64,000 bases of DNA from Podospora pseudoanserina. Its lineage: Eukaryota > Ascomycota > Sordariomycetes > Sordariales > Podosporaceae. The stretch lies in NCBI RefSeq assembly GCF_035222485.1, contig NC_085920.1, forward strand, positions 5,332,001 to 5,396,000, read 5' to 3'. The notes below the pieces were generated by a model. That model had not been told where the DNA came from, made no database searches, and worked only from the letters and a program-made list of their open reading frames with translations. Below are positions 1 to 12,162 of the stretch, one piece after another; positions within the stretch are counted from its first letter, which is position 1; each line of letters begins with the position of its first letter. The translations under genes and the position numbers were made by a program.

Positions 1-623
1 ACCAGAAGCAGATCAAGCTCGAACCTGTCGAGCTGGTTTTGGAGACCCTGGCGGAGGATGGAACAAAATCGGTTACTACTACTGAGACTTGCGAACGTCG
101 GGTCAAGGCTCCGTTTGTTGATCCCAGGGGACAGTGGGGCAACAGACTTTGGTGCACCCAATTTGGTGGTTTGTTTCCTGTCAAGGCGGCTACCTCGGTC
201 CGGGCTGCCACCGCCTTTCCGAAACCCTACTTTTATGCCTCTATGGTTGGGTACACCGCGGGTATGCTGGTCACGTTGACAATGTTGTTGGTTTTTAGAC
301 ATGGTCAGCCGGCGCTGCTCTATCTGGTGCCTGGCGTTACCGGAGCGTTGTGGCTGACTGCTTTGGCGAGAGGTGAGTTAAAGGATGTGTGGGGGTATAC
401 TGAGGATGGAAGCCTTGACACGGAGGATGTGGTTGTCGATGTTGCGGGAGAATCGAAGGTTGTGGAGAAGAAGGACGGGGAGGTCGAGAAGAAGGCTGGG
501 GAGGTCGACAAGAAGGAGGGCAAGGAGAGCGGTGACAAGAAGGATGACTCAGAGAGCTATGATGTCTTTCACTTCTCCATCTCCGCGCCGCGGATAGCGT
601 CAAAGGTCATAAAAGCAACCTAG
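1..623 (+). CDS. Signal peptide peptidase (intramembrane aspartyl protease), 3' end only
   Basis: The frame is already open at base 3, so the gene begins upstream of the window and only about 206 C-terminal residues are seen. The PAL signature QPALLYLVP, near codon 103 of this fragment, is the third conserved element of the presenilin/SPP family and packs against the two catalytic aspartates. The YD and GxGD motifs must lie upstream. Two membrane segments flank the PAL motif (YFYASMVGYTAGMLVTLTML and the run ending TGALWLTALARGEL). The GYTEDGSLDTEDVVV stretch is followed by a lysine/glutamate-rich cytosolic tail with near-repeats of EVEKKAGEVDKK. Family knowledge: SPP cleaves remnant signal peptides within the ER membrane. 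Everything in view is one exon. The call is firm; the 5' part cannot be judged. Confidence 0.9.
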   Translation, partial: QKQIKLEPVELVLETLAEDGTKSVTTTETCERRVKAPFVDPRGQWGNRLWCTQFGGLFPVKAATSVRAATAFPKPYFYASMVGYTAGMLVTLTMLLVFRHGQPALLYLVPGVTGALWLTALARGELKDVWGYTEDGSLDTEDVVVDVAGESKVVEKKDGEVEKKAGEVDKKEGKESGDKKDDSESYDVFHFSISAPRIASKVIKAT

Positions 624-803
624 GGGGTTTACGAGGGACCCGAACGGGGACCGTCTCGGAATTGGAACTATTGGGGCATTGCTATTACAGATTAGGGCGG
701 GTTATGCATAGCGAGTGTTTCGTACGATGGCAGTTTTAGTCCCTAGAAGCGATGCATCGAGTGTGTTCACCAAGTCATTATTCATTCCTTCATTCACGCG
801 ACA

Positions 804-1854
804 CTACCTATTCGCCTCTGCAAAATCAAGCAGTTCGTCCAATTCCAGGAACTCATACGGGCCCAGCTCCCACCCCAGGGCATCCTCTTTGCGATCAGGC
901 GTCCTCACGGCAGTGGCAATCATGTAATCCGGCCCCATAGACCTCAAACACATTTTCACATCCTCGACTTTTCCCCCCCGGAACCTGATATCAAACTTCC
1001 TGATCGCTTGCGCGGTATCTGTGTCGACATCATCATCATCATCCTCCCTAGCGGGGACCTCCCACGCTTCTGTTGGTCTTGGAGGGCGGAAAGAGACAAA
1101 CTCCAGCTCCCTCAGCCACTCGGCCAGGAGAGCCTCGCCCGTGAGCTTGATGTAAGCCTCCCTCAACGCCCAGAGCGCATAAAACGCGCGGAGCTTCCCG
1201 TCGATGAGGTCCTCTGGCTTGGAACCGGATACCAAACCTGGCACGGCGGAGAGGACACGGTACTTGAGGTAGGTGACCTCGCCCGGGCCGAAGACGTCGG
1301 CGTGCATGTCCACGAAACCGGGCCAGCCGGCGGGGTCGGTGAGGATCAGCTTGTGGTCGCGGTCGCGGCGTTCAGAGGTGCAGACTACGTCTACGCCTGT
1401 GTCTGCTTGTCCCGAGTGATAGTTGGCCACGGCGACGAGGGCGACGAGGCCGGCTTGGTGGGTCACGTTGAAGGAGACGGGCTCTTGGCCGGTGGAGGGG
1501 TCGAGGTAGACGGGTTTTGTTTTGGAGTTGCGGGTTATGGTTGTGGCGGACCAGGGGGTGGGGGTGAGCTTGGTGATGGCGTAGTGCTTGAGGAGGTGGG
1601 AGGCGAGGGACATTTTGGCGTCGCGGACGTGGAAGTAGCGGAGGACCGAGGCGCGTTCTGACTCTGGGAGGAGGGATAATGCTCGGGAGGCCTGGTAGGG
1701 GGGGTTAGTAAGATGGGATGAAACAGTTGGGGTGAGTGAATGGACTTACATGAGTCTCGAGTTGTTTGGTTTGGGTGGCTTCGGGGTACCAGGGGCGGGT
1801 GTCTAGGATCCACTGGACGAGGACGGGTTCTTTTTTGTTTGATGGCGATGCCAT
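804..1854 (-). CDS. PPT1: 4'-phosphopantetheinyl transferase, Sfp/NpgA type
   Basis: Two exons, 1750-1854 and 804-1691, with an intron at 1692-1749 (GTAAGT..CAG, phase 0), give 330 aa starting MASPSNKKEP. The enzyme moves phosphopantetheine from CoA to the carrier-domain serine of polyketide synthases, NRPSs and the lysine-pathway alpha-aminoadipate reductase. Visible signatures are SFNVTHQAGLVALV, GVDVVC (metal-binding Asp about residue 136) and the family hallmark WALREAYIKLTGE (Glu about 213, Lys about 217). The start is fixed by splicing: the downstream Met (MSLASH) would lose conserved N-terminal sequence. The gene is convergent with the SPP gene, with about 180 bp between stops. Length fits fungal orthologs called NpgA or PPT1. 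No lesion is seen. Confidence 0.93.
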
Positions 1855-3955
1855 GATTGAAGGGGGGGGGGGTTAGGATAAATCGAATGATTCTATTGTG
1901 AGTTTGGCGGTGAAATGTTTCGGGATGTTGCTCATCAGATCATGTAAAATGCGCCGAGCGTTGTGAGTTCTGGGGGAGGGGCGGATGAGTGAAACCTCCG
2001 AGTGTGGAAAATGGGCTGAGGATTTGACTCGCTGCGACACACAACGTCTCTTGCGATGGCGATTTATTTAAACCACAACCACCACCCTCATTTTCCACGA
2101 TCTTTCCCCTTTTCCCTTCACCCTCCTCCCAGTTATGAGGGGGGAGGGACGCCTTATTCATCCGCTCAGTCACACCCCGTCAATCATCGTCATTGTCTCC
2201 CTTCCTGTTTTCCCACCATCATCAAATGACGACCAGTCTCATTCGGACATTTCATATGCAAAACCCGCCATGACGACCTTGCACGCCGCATCATCATCAG
2301 ATTTTCCAGGCAGGCCCAGCATTTTTGCATTCATGATTTTTCCAATTCGACGACAAAATAGCGATTATCGGACGACTTCGAGCAAGACAACATTCTCAGT
2401 TCCGCTGAGGGGTTCCCACGACGAGTGCGTTCCGGTCGTCACCTACCCGGAACCTCGACCAAAGCTCCGGACTCCGGTCCGGGCCGAACTAGTCGACACA
2501 ACCATTTTTCATCAATTGACCACACACATACACCACACCCCAAAGTGTCGATAGCATAGAACATGGTACCTATACGGTACTCGACCGTATCGCGCTCCGC
2601 TTGCCACCAAGGACAACAATCTTTTTTCGGTTCATCGCCTCACTCGCCAAATCGACTTATCCTTGTCAACACCCACCACCCGCTCATCACCCATCCCGTC
2701 ATCATATGATGATGAGATGAGATGAACGAGTCCCAAGCGTCGAGCCACCGTTCCGCGGTTCTTGCTGCCCATTCCCCACGGGATGCCCGGCAAGAATTTC
2801 TTTCTCTCAAGGCTGGTGTTCCCCATTTTCCATGTTCCGATTCTCACACGAGTCGTTGAGCAAGCAAGTGAGTTGAGCCCCCTTTGTGAGAGAGCCGCGT
2901 TGAGCGTTTTACCACCCCTAGCTCCGTTGTTTTTTTCCCCCTCTCTTCTCCTTTCAAACGAGAGAAAAGAACAACGTTGTAGCAAGGAAGCCATGCTCCG
3001 CGTTGCAGACTCCCGCCGGAAGAGCTTGCAGATAGCGTCTTTTGACCAAGGCGTGGTCTCGCTCCATGAGGCGGTTGCAGTTAGCCGTGTTGTAGCGTTG
3101 GATCAACAAGTGTTTCACTCCGTCCTTGGGAAAAAGCTTTTCGCTGGAAGGGCCACATCCTTTCTTGCATACTTTTGTTGTGTGCAGGGAAGGACAGGTA
3201 ACCCCCCCACCTCTTAGCGAGGCGTTTGATTCACACTTTTCACTGGAAGAGCCAAGCCTTGAGTCGAAAGATTCGGCATGTGCCTGAGGTGTATTGTGAA
3301 TCTGCTGACGCTGGGGGGTAAACATGGGGGGTTGTCTGGTTGTCTGTTCAAACATGGGGAGACTTGAACCAGACGTCAATCTGTGGCGACCTGAAGCTTA
3401 AGAGGCTCCCAGGTTCAAAAGACTTTCTGTTTTTTTGTGGGACACAAGAAGAGAAAGAAAGATGATGTGACGTTGTAGTTGGAGACACGACTTTCAGCCC
3501 TCCATAAACGCCGAGAGTTGGGCAAAATCTCGAGTTCTGAGTCTTGATCTACTGGCTATTTTCCATGTGTGGGAGAGTAGAGGGAGGTTGGGATGCAAAG
3601 GACACAATTACAGACAGTGATGGTAGATCTGTCGTTCATGTATATATAAAAAAAATGAGTCTAACGCCTAAAAAAAGGAAAAAAGAGACAAAAAAAAAGG
3701 CGGGAGCCGACGCAAGACAGGTTGAACAGTGGCCTTGCCCCCTGTGAAAAGCCAAAATTGAGCATGAAAACCCCCAAAAAATATTATTACGTATTAATTA
3801 TCCATGATTCTTGCCATGTCCAAAACGAGCCTGTGGGACAAGACTCTTCACTATCATCCACTCCGTTCTTTCTCGTCCAGATCAAATCTTGGTCACCCCC
3901 TGCGGAACTTCGCCCCTCTAACAGACTTCAAGCTAATTGCACCAGTTGAAGTAGG
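1855..3955. other. Intergenic, no gene recognised
   Basis: About 2.1 kb between the two minus-strand genes. Open frames here have low-complexity or shadow-like translations. Short homopolymers and GA/CT-rich tracts occur, including poly-A runs near 3650-3700 beside a TATATATA. It should hold the promoter of the phosphopantetheinyl transferase gene next to 1855 and the 3' UTR of the membrane-protein gene next to 3955. Confidence 0.5.
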
Positions 3956-5945
3956 CTAAGGAGCAGAGGTAGGAAGTACACGACTTTCCTCACCACCAAC
4001 AGGCCAAATCCCCAACTCACCCCCCCTAGTCTCATACCTCAACCTGACATTCTTCGTCCTCTCCGCAATCTCCCTCATGGTGTCCACACCCGTAGTCTTC
4101 CCCCAACTGCCAGCAATAAACTCATTCAAGAACCTCGCCGTCAGCAGGGGGCTATCTCGCCCCTTATTGGGAATCATCACCTTCCTGCATGCCAAATAAA
4201 CCGCCAAAATGACAAACACAGCCGAAGCATTAATAGCAATCATGACGGCCATGACTCTCCTCCACTTTACCTGCAGCACCGTCCGAATAAACGGCTTCTC
4301 GGACGCCCCCTTCTCCTTCGTGATCTTTGGTAATTGTCTCTGAGCACCGACGAATCCCAAGAGGGGTAACCTTGCAGCCAAGTGGGCGACATAGACCTCT
4401 TCCGCGATGGGGACCGGTCTCAGATACCAGTCAGACATCGTCTTCATTGAGGGCAAGCCTTGACCAGCATAGTTGACAAGGTGGGTCTGTTTGTCCATGG
4501 CTGAATAAATGCGAGTGAATAGGTTGACAGGGTCCATGTACTGGTTGATGCGTTCGTATGTTCCCATGCCGAGAAGCATGTAGGTTGCAAAGGACGAGTT
4601 GGACGATGGGATGAGTTCCGAGAAGACGGCCGGAGACAAGCCAGCCCGAGGCTCGGATGACGATCCAGAGTGCGCAGAAGAAGTGGAGAGGCAGGATGTG
4701 CATCCGAAATAGCTGGCGTTGCGTTTGTTGAAGTCCTTCCAGCTTAGGTGATCTTCCCTGTATATGTCTATTTGGGTACATGTCCCATCCCATGTCAATG
4801 ATCCGTGCAAGGGTTCAGAGAAGGGGGGGGGGGTTGAATACTTACAAGTCGTCATGCACCCTGACATATTCTGACCGATTGTCTCCTCGTTGATACCAGC
4901 AGTCCAGATGTAATCGACAAACGCCGTTGGAAAATGTAAAAGAAGTCCAGAGAGTATCTGCAAGTACTCGGGATCATCACGTGGGATTTGTTCCATATTT
5001 GTAGCTAAATTTGGCCACGATACCAGTTAGCAAGGAGACTTTAATTGATCGACGCTCAAGGGAATCAAATTTACCCGTGACTTCTCCCACGCTCTTCCCA
5101 TCCTGGTAAACCGTGCCATTATAAAAGTTCCGGACGATGCAGCTCGACGAGCTGTGGACGACATGGTCTTTATTGGGTTCGACTTCCAGACCGCGATACT
5201 CATTGAGGGAGAAGGTGTAAGTGAGCGTGCGGCCGTCCACTGTTCGATTCACACCCAGCCCGTCGACATTCTCGGTGGTCCATGATGCCGGATCTGACTT
5301 GTTCAGGGATAAAGGGGATGTTGCCAGCCCAACCGAAGCAAAGTCGACAAACCTGCGCAGGGTCTCTCGGGGATCGGGTTCTGTTATCCATCCCGGATCT
5401 CTCCAATCCGTCATCATGACCGGGTAATCGACCCCGGCCTCCTCGTTCAACTCGAATGTCAAGCCCAGACCGGCGACGCTGATTCGAGCAAGAATCGAGG
5501 CAATGAAGTAGAGCAGCACAATAATCGTTGTTCTGGTCCACCCCTTGCCACGCCAAGTGTGGCCCCAAAGAAGCCTGAGAGAGCCGGTCGGTTCGCCAAT
5601 TCCCAGAATAAGATCAACGTTCCCTGGAGTTGCTGCCTCTCTTTGCAGGAGATACCAACGGAGCGTGTGGCCCAGGAGCGTCAGCAACGAACCCAGCGCC
5701 AAACTCACAAACGCCGACAAGAGAATGTTCAGCGTGTTGAATCCTCGACGGTCCCAAGAACTGAGGACACCCATGCATTCGTACCCCCAGAGCATGACGA
5801 TGATGAAAATAAAACAGAACAGAGAGCCCGTGAAGCGCCATGCGATTCCAACCCACGGAAACTTCAGAGGCCTCTTCTCAACCTCCCCCCGTTCCACTTT
5901 TTCCTCCGTGATGTCGGCCGTGATTGATTGATACTCGGATTCCAT
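3956..5945 (-). CDS. Fungal-specific polytopic membrane protein, function unknown
   Basis: Three exons, 5075-5945, 4846-5004 and 3956-4767, give 613 aa. Intron 5005-5074 has GTAAAT..TTAG and a GCTAAC branch site. Intron 4768-4845 is 78 nt, in frame and free of stops, so its retention would also be translatable. The start is MESEYQSITAD; an upstream in-frame ATG at 6011 would add 22 residues. After an acidic cytosolic start come three hydrophobic segments (around WVGIAWRFTGSLFCFIFIIV, NILLSAFVSLALGSLLTLL and TIIVLLYFIASILARIS), then about 300 residues with many N-x-S/T sites and cysteines, then one C-terminal segment (AVMIAINASAVFVILAVYLA) and a basic tail. This layout suggests a plasma-membrane protein with a large glycosylated outer loop. 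I do not recognise the family. Confidence 0.75.
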
Positions 5946-6740
5946 TGTTGTGTTTTCGACATTGACAATCGTAGATGTAGGTGGGTGGCTTTTTCCTAGG
6001 TATAAGTGCATATATCATTTCTCGACAAGTCAGAGGCAGCCTATTCTGCGAGAGTTCTTCTCGGTCGGGTTTACGCGTTACCCAGAAAACAGAACGTACC
6101 TTGCTGCCCCCGGGCGGGCTTTGGCATGTCGTGCCACCTAGGCTAGACATTGCGAAAAAGACTGTGCATACTCGTGGTCGTGAAAGGATGGCCTACCATC
6201 TTATCAGAGGCCATGGCCACACAGGTCCAGACTCAAAGGCACAGGAGACAAAGTTCTAGAACTTCGTGAGACGTACCTTTCTTGAATGTGTCACACCTCA
6301 CTCTGCTGACACAAGGCATTCATGCAGGCAGGGGACCACACCAAAGTAATGTCGTGCGGGAGCATGAGGTTCAGGCCTCGATCGGAAGGTCGGTATCAGA
6401 CATGATGACCCTTCCCCCAGGGCTCCACCAAAATAATGACTTCTCGGTCCTGTCTGCTTTGGAGTTGATATATTGAGGCTCATGCCCGGCAGGAGCCATG
6501 AGGCGGAAGGACCCAGTCTGGCTACTAAGTGGGCCCCCCCTGGGACAGCGTATTCGACGTGGACGTCATGTTCTATTGGAGCATCAAGTTCATTTTATCA
6601 CTGTGGTGGACAAAGAGTATGAAGAAGAGATAAAGATGTAAAGGCACGTATTTAACTATCTCTCAAGCATGAAGAGGCCGAAGACAGTGAAATATAGCTA
6701 GCGTCCTGGCTCCCCTCCCTCTTTTCTCAACAAGCTATCC
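5946..6740. other. Intergenic, no gene recognised
   Basis: About 0.8 kb between the membrane-protein start and the end of the esterase gene. It should contain the promoter of the former and the 3' UTR of the latter. No repeat, RNA gene or convincing reading frame was seen. Confidence 0.5.
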
Positions 6741-7770
6741 TTACAAGCACTGCGAGTACCATTGGTTAGAGGCCCTGCAAGTACCCTGCGAGCAGCATGT
6801 CGGCCCGTTGAAACCCTGACCTCCGCATTGCCCATATAACGCAGCGCAGTTTCCGCCTGTCGGCTGAGGGGAGCTCGCCGTGCTGGTAACCAAAGTTGTC
6901 GCAGGTGTCGATGTCGGCGTTGGCACGGCGTTGGTGGGGGTTGGGTTGCCAGATCCGCCTTGGACGTCGTTGATGAACTGGATCAGCTTGGGACCGACTT
7001 GTCTCGCGATGAACTGATCACCCTGGCTGTTGGGGTGGACACCATCACCCTCGAGCATGTTGTTGGTGAACCCGGCAGCCCGTGAGCAATCCGCGACGAC
7101 GATGGGGGATTGAGATGTGGTGTGTTGCTGTGCCCAGCCAGGGATGGCATTGTTGACGGCCTCGATCGTTGCGTCACTCCAGCTTGTTGGGATGAGCTTG
7201 TCGATCTACAACGATATAATGTAAGTACAACCGGCTCTTGACCCTGGGGAAGCATATGTCACGACTTACAATAACCTTCACCTTCGGATTCGCAGCCCGC
7301 ATAGCATTGAGCATAGTCGTGTACGAATCCAAGATGCTCTGCACGTTCCGCTTGCCGATGTTGACGTCGTTGGTGCCGAGCATGAACTGGACAATATCAG
7401 GCTTGGTGCTCTGGACCCAGCCGGCGATGTTGTTCCTCGCAATGTCGTACGCTTGCCAGCCTGAGTGGCCTTCGTGGTTGGGGTCAAAGCCTGCCGGCCT
7501 TGAGCACTTTCCCTGGAGATTGCTCATGCTTCCGACAAAGTCGACGTTGTTTGCCAGCCCGGCGGAGGTGAGTTGAGTCCATACTAGAGGTCTCCAGCAG
7601 CTGATCTCAGTGATGGAGTCACCGAGTAGCACTTTTTGGAAGTGTCAGTTTACTGCTTCTAACAACCAGACAGTGTATAAGGTTGGTAGGTTCCACTTAC
7701 TAACTTTGACCTTTTGACCAGCCGCAGTGGCGGCAAGGCCAGCAACAATGGTGGAAGCGAAGAACCTCAT
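6741..7770 (-). CDS. Secreted SGNH esterase of carbohydrate esterase family 3 with C-terminal CBM1
   Basis: Exons 7701-7770, 7270-7631 and 6741-7205 (introns 69 and 64 nt) give 298 aa. Residues 1-18 or so form a signal peptide ([18 protein letters not shown]). Block I is LLGDSITE with nucleophile Ser about 29; block III is MLGTNDVN; block V is DGVHPN with the catalytic Asp and His. A Thr/Pro/Ser-rich linker leads to a fungal cellulose-binding domain (CBM1) starting [13 protein letters not shown] and ending QWYSQCL with the expected cysteines. Family knowledge: CE3 enzymes are acetylxylan esterases, so the likely role is xylan deacetylation outside the cell with tethering to cellulose. The first intron splits the Met codon just before LLGDS, which fixes the splice. 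The gene looks intact. Confidence 0.93.
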
Positions 7771-8675
7771 GGTCACAGAGTTCAAATTTCACCTTTGACA
7801 CGTCTTGTATCTAGTCCAGCCACACAGCCAGCCGTCATGCCAGCCCATCCTCCAGGACGGCGATTTGTTTATAAAGTATTTTTGTCATTGCTGAAATCTT
7901 CCGTAGCTCACTAGCAACGGACATCTGTCGTTCCCAAGTTGCCGAATCAGGCATGGTTAGTCGACAATGTAGGTAGCAACCGGCTAATAGCTGCACTCGC
8001 TCTCATAGAATCTAAGTACTCGCATTGGAGCGTTTCTGTACTTTTCAACATGCGCGCCAGTAGGATAAATAGGATCGTACAAAACACACACGACTAACAG
8101 GGTCCCACACATAAAACCAGCAAGCGCTCATTCTCACAAGCACACGAAATCAACCTCTTCCCTTCACCCGACCTGCCAGCGGCGTTCTTGACAACTGAAA
8201 CATCTTACATGACCACGGTAGATCAAGAATATACGGCACTTCCGTGCGCATCAACTTTCCACAACATCCTTTAGGCTACTTGCCTATGCCGTGGCTCTTC
8301 CCTGATCATTAGGAGTTCAATCAATAACCCCCCTCATCACGGATTCCAGTTCTCCACCCTGCACCCTGCTCAAATCAATAAACCCCCCTCGTGAATTCCA
8401 CTTCTCTTTTCTGCCCAAAAGAAGGTCGTGTTCAGGCATGTTTGTTGTTGACACTTTCAACATCCCCTGAAGTTACTCCGTAAACATCCCAGAAGATAGC
8501 ATTGTACTTAAATTCTTGACTATGGAATCGCAACCGGTTGACCAACCAGACAAGCCACAACCACCACAACACACCCCTTTAAGCCTCTTATAACCGTCCA
8601 AAAAAAGATGGAGGAAAACATTTGGAGGTAGAATCAGAGTATTTATTATGTATGATTGTCAAAAAAGACTAAAAA
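7771..8675. other. Intergenic, no gene recognised
   Basis: Upstream region of the CE3 esterase followed by AT-containing non-coding sequence. No gene or clear repeat was seen up to the 5S fragment at 8676. Confidence 0.45.
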
Positions 8676-8738
8676 ACATACAACACCAGGTATTCCCCAG
8701 TGGTCACCCACCTGAGTACTGGTCTGGCGATCATGTAG
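8676..8738 (-). pseudogene. 5S rRNA fragment, 3' half
   Basis: On the minus strand this matches the 3' half of the intact 5S gene at 32848: CAGTACTCAGGTGGGTGACC, then CTGGGGAAT, and the terminal GTTGTATGT followed by a T run. Homology starts near 5S nucleotide 62 (TGA) and is lost upstream, so the 5' half with most of the internal promoter is missing. It cannot be a functional gene. Confidence 0.85.
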
Positions 8739-9915
8739 CATGACCGCGAGGATGGGCGAGTCCAAAAAGGGTATATTGTTTACTTCAAAATGTGGAAGAA
8801 AGCGTGCCGCTAAACGGTTCGTGGACGGACAGGCTTGGCCCGTCTCAACCGTTACAGATTAGAGAATGCAGACACGCCCACACCGCGGTGTTAAACTGGG
8901 TGGAATGTGTTCCAGATGTGCAGATCGCGCCAACAGCTCTCGCCCGGTTTATGATTGGATGCAGCTGGCATCAGTCACATCTTTGGCGTCAGTCCCCACC
9001 TCCGGCGCAATCACTCCAGTAAGTTTGCTGATTCCGAACAGATGGTGTTGGTAATAAACTGTTGATTGTAGTAACTATGGAAAAGAGCACTGAGAAATCC
9101 TGCAAGTTCCAAACAAACCAGCCCAGGTTGGCCCAAGCTTCCTGTGGAGCCAGTTGTCGCTACCCACACAACAGATGGAAATTTGGATATCTGGTCCGCC
9201 TTGAGCAGCGAGCTTTTCGCAGTGGATCGCTTCTCCAGATTGATTCTCTGCGCTCCCGTCATCTTTGGATCTCTCTAGATCACTTTTTACCGGGGAAACA
9301 GCTGAACGTGCGTCTTCAGCTTAGTTGCATATCCTGATATGCGCAACTCGATAGACATGCCAGGGGGTTAACGCCATCTCGTCGATTTCTTAATAATATT
9401 CTTTTGAAACTCAAAGATATTGGTCTATAACCTAGGCTTGAGGTGTTTGTTCCACTTCTCGGTGCAATAGGCAGGTGGGATAACCTTGTCTTCGTAGCCG
9501 ACGTAAAGCCCAGATGGCCCCCGGAATGGCCAAACCATATCTGGTCCTGGCAGTTGCACTCTGATGCAGTATTCTAATAACGTGGAAGAGGCGCAAGGAT
9601 TAGTTATTGAGTTTGACCGCAGCGTGTTATTCCTTCTTAAACTAGGTACAAGGTTAGAAAGGTTAGGCGGTAACCGTGACCTTCGAATCGATAGACTGTC
9701 TAAGATAGTTCCATTCGTTATTTCAAATAGTGTAACCCTTAGCGTAGAAGGGTTGTCGAGCGTACATGAAGTTAAGGGTAGTGGATATAATGGTTCTTGT
9801 TTGGATTCCTTATAGTTAAGTGGATGGGGGTCTTATAGTCCTGGCCAAGTTATATTTGAATCGTAGCTAGGCTACTCGTTAAGAAAATAAAACAGTGGTA
9901 ACACCCTTGTTCAGT
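8739..9915. other. Non-coding or unrecognised repeat remnants
   Basis: No frame with recognisable protein features. The stretch runs directly into the gypsy remnant that starts near 9918, so part of it may be older, unrecognisable retroelement sequence. Confidence 0.35.
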
Positions 9916-9917
9916 CA

Positions 9918-10195
9918 AAGGAGTACGGAGCTTTATCGGTTTTGCGAACCACTACCAAGCATTTATACGCAAGTTCTCGGAGAGAGCTCTACCGCTGACG
10001 GCTTTGACTACAAAAGGGGTTTCTTTCAGTTAAACTCCTCAGTGCGAAAAAGCGTTTAAGACACTTAAGACACTTCTGATCAGCGCGCCAGTAATCGTCC
10101 AGTGGGACCCAGAAAGGAGGATTGCAGTGGACACAGAGTCATCGGGCTATGCCGTGGGTGGGCTCCTGTTATGGCAGCTCACACTAGGCAGTTTT
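9918..10195 (+). mobile_element. Ty3/gypsy pol remnant (end of RT and start of RNase H)
   Basis: Translated in pieces, the plus strand reads [20 protein letters not shown], then [11 protein letters not shown], then CEKAFKTLKTLLISAPVI, then VDTESSGYAVGGLLLWQL. This is the characteristic RT-thumb to RNase H junction of Ty3/gypsy elements (consensus GFANFYRRFI, AFEELK, DASDYAIGGVL). A stop follows the Phe-Ser after TTKG, and the rest of pol and both LTRs are missing. Codon use is not visibly RIP-damaged, unlike the element at 45.7 kb. Confidence 0.8.
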
Positions 10196-10503
10196 ACTCG
10201 ACAGCTGAGCAGACTCAGTGAAGGGACAAGATAGAGGGTTCATAAAAAAACACAGTTCCCTTCACATGCAAAATTCCTTTCGCATCCCTGTTTGTGAACA
10301 CCTCGCTCAAGCATACAAATCAGTCATTTTGTTTCTTGTCAACACTCTGCACACTTATCTTAATCTCATCCTTCTTTTAAAATTATCCCACTCCGGCTCC
10401 CTATTCGTAGCATCCATCACCAAAAGCTCCTCATCATCCATTTGCAGAACCATAATAGAGCACCCCGCAACAGTCAGTCAACCCTACGCGCGAGAGAGAA
10501 TCA

Positions 10504-11127
10504 TGCTAGCCGCTGCCGAGTCTCCACGGGATGCCCCTGCCCCTACTATCGCCCGAGGCATCGACATCGAACAGGCCCTCACAAACTTGTGTAAATGGGC
10601 TGGGGGTGTGAAATCATTCCATGACTTCGAGCCAGAATATTCACTTACATTCGGATGAAACCACAGGAAAAGAGCTTATTAACGCACGAGCTGGCTCTTT
10701 GGGAGAAGCATGCCAAGGGTAAAGGAAGAGAAGAGGACGAAGGGTTGGTTATGTAAGTGGCCTTGTTACTGTTCTTGAGGTGCTAAGTCTTTCTTTGCAT
10801 GATTGGAAGGCTCAATGTGGTTGGTTCTATCCAGTGCCATCCCCTAGGTCCTGGGCATCAGACACCTTCCGCGCCGTCCCCACAACTCTGAGTCCCATGT
10901 CAACTCGACCCCACGTCCCCCAAGATAGACACATAGAGATCCTTGGCCGGAGCTTGGCTTGTCGTGGTCCTGACGGACAGCTGTCTTTCGATCTACTACA
11001 GGATAGAGCGGAAGCTTCCCTGGCAGACCCAGACAACAGGCGCTTTTGGGGCGTCATGAGAGGCACACCAGAGATTTTCTGGGAGTCTCTCAGGGAGATT
11101 GCGGTTATGCTGTACTCTGGTAACTAG
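10504..11127 (+). CDS. Possible spliced or decayed hypothetical gene
   Basis: Two protein-like blocks lie in different frames: MLAAAESPRDAPAPTIARGI onward up to about 10607, and EKSLLTHELALWEKHAKGKG from 10667. They could be joined by a 59-nt intron (10608-10666, GTGAAA..CACAG). A further GTAAGT at 10755 suggests another intron, but the next block (10840-11127, ending REIAVMLYSGN) could not be joined without a stop. I do not recognise the protein. It sits between transposon remnants and may be a dead gene. Confidence 0.3.
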
Positions 11128-11703
11128 GATGCTTGGTAAGTTTAAGGGTTCAAAGTCTGTGATATGAAGGCTAGGAAGTTTGGATTCTCGCCCTCATGCT
11201 GGAACGGCGTCGAGTTACAGAGGAAGAAACAAGGGAAGTCTTTCAACAACATCGGCCAGACCCAGGTATGTTCAATAATCCGTAATCGTTGGGTGGCTGC
11301 TAACAACGGCGAATTGCCCGGGGAACACAACAGGGGATTTAACATCAGCGAGGATGTCACCCATTGATGGGACAGCCGACCGCTTCCTGGACTGTATGCG
11401 CTCTACGACCGCAAGCAAACAGCAGGTGATGAGGGCAGGCGCCCCAAAAAGGACGGATGGTGTTGTGGTGAAAGGATGCGCTACCGACCTGCGTTGGTGT
11501 TCTTTCCGGTCGAGGGAATGTTTTGCCGTTTTCAGACTTATCCTGGTCTGGACGGTCACGTGATAAGGCACACAGTTACAAGCAGAGCAACCGGATGGGT
11601 AAAAGGCAATCAATGGGGGAGGGATCATGAGTTCTGTCAATCATCCAGCAATCTGGAGATAGGATCATTGCGGCTTGGAAATGATCCAGAAAAACTATAG
11701 TCT
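11128..11703. other. Intergenic, no gene recognised
   Basis: Short unsupported frames only. The stretch ends at the LTR remnant beginning about 11704. Confidence 0.4.
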
Positions 11704-11899
11704 TTATATACGGAGGAACTAGCTAGCTTGTAGATAGTTCTGCAGTATGCAATTCACATTGTGAGTTCTCAAGGACGAAGCACTTACGAGAGACAATTGG
11801 TGATCTTTGTTGTGTACCTTTGGCTACACCGAACCGTTATCCAGAAGCAGCCTTCAACCCAGTATCTCTTTCAGAGGTTCCGATCAGGGGTTCGTCCCA
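11704..11899 (+). repeat. Decayed solo-LTR fragment of the gypsy family at 45742-53194
   Basis: On the plus strand this resembles the reverse complement of the 399-bp LTR at 45742: shared blocks are ATATACGGAGGAACT, GATAGTTCTGCAGTATGCAATTCA, CTCTTTCAGAGGTTC and AGGGGTTCGTC. It covers roughly the last half of the LTR in element orientation and is strongly diverged, so it is an old insertion. Confidence 0.75.
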
Positions 11900-12162
11900 A
11901 CTGCAACGGGCTGAGCCCTGAACCCTCGGCCCTGATGAAGCTATTCCCAGAACACACACACAGACCACTACTCCAGAACCCTCTATCACCACGCACTGGC
12001 CAACGCAGCCATATCAGAGGCTCATGTTGTCAAAACTTCTCTCTTTCTTTTCTTGTCCAAGTTCAGTGTACTCGTAGAGTGGCCTAGCTAGTTGCAATAT
12101 ACTACCTTGATACCATTATAACAACCTTGGGGTTCCCGGTTTATCGTGTCTCGGGGGGGCTA

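Noticed and set aside
2135-3379. Several frames of 120-150 codons on both strands
   Set aside because: Low-complexity, mutually overlapping, no splice sites or motifs that support a gene.
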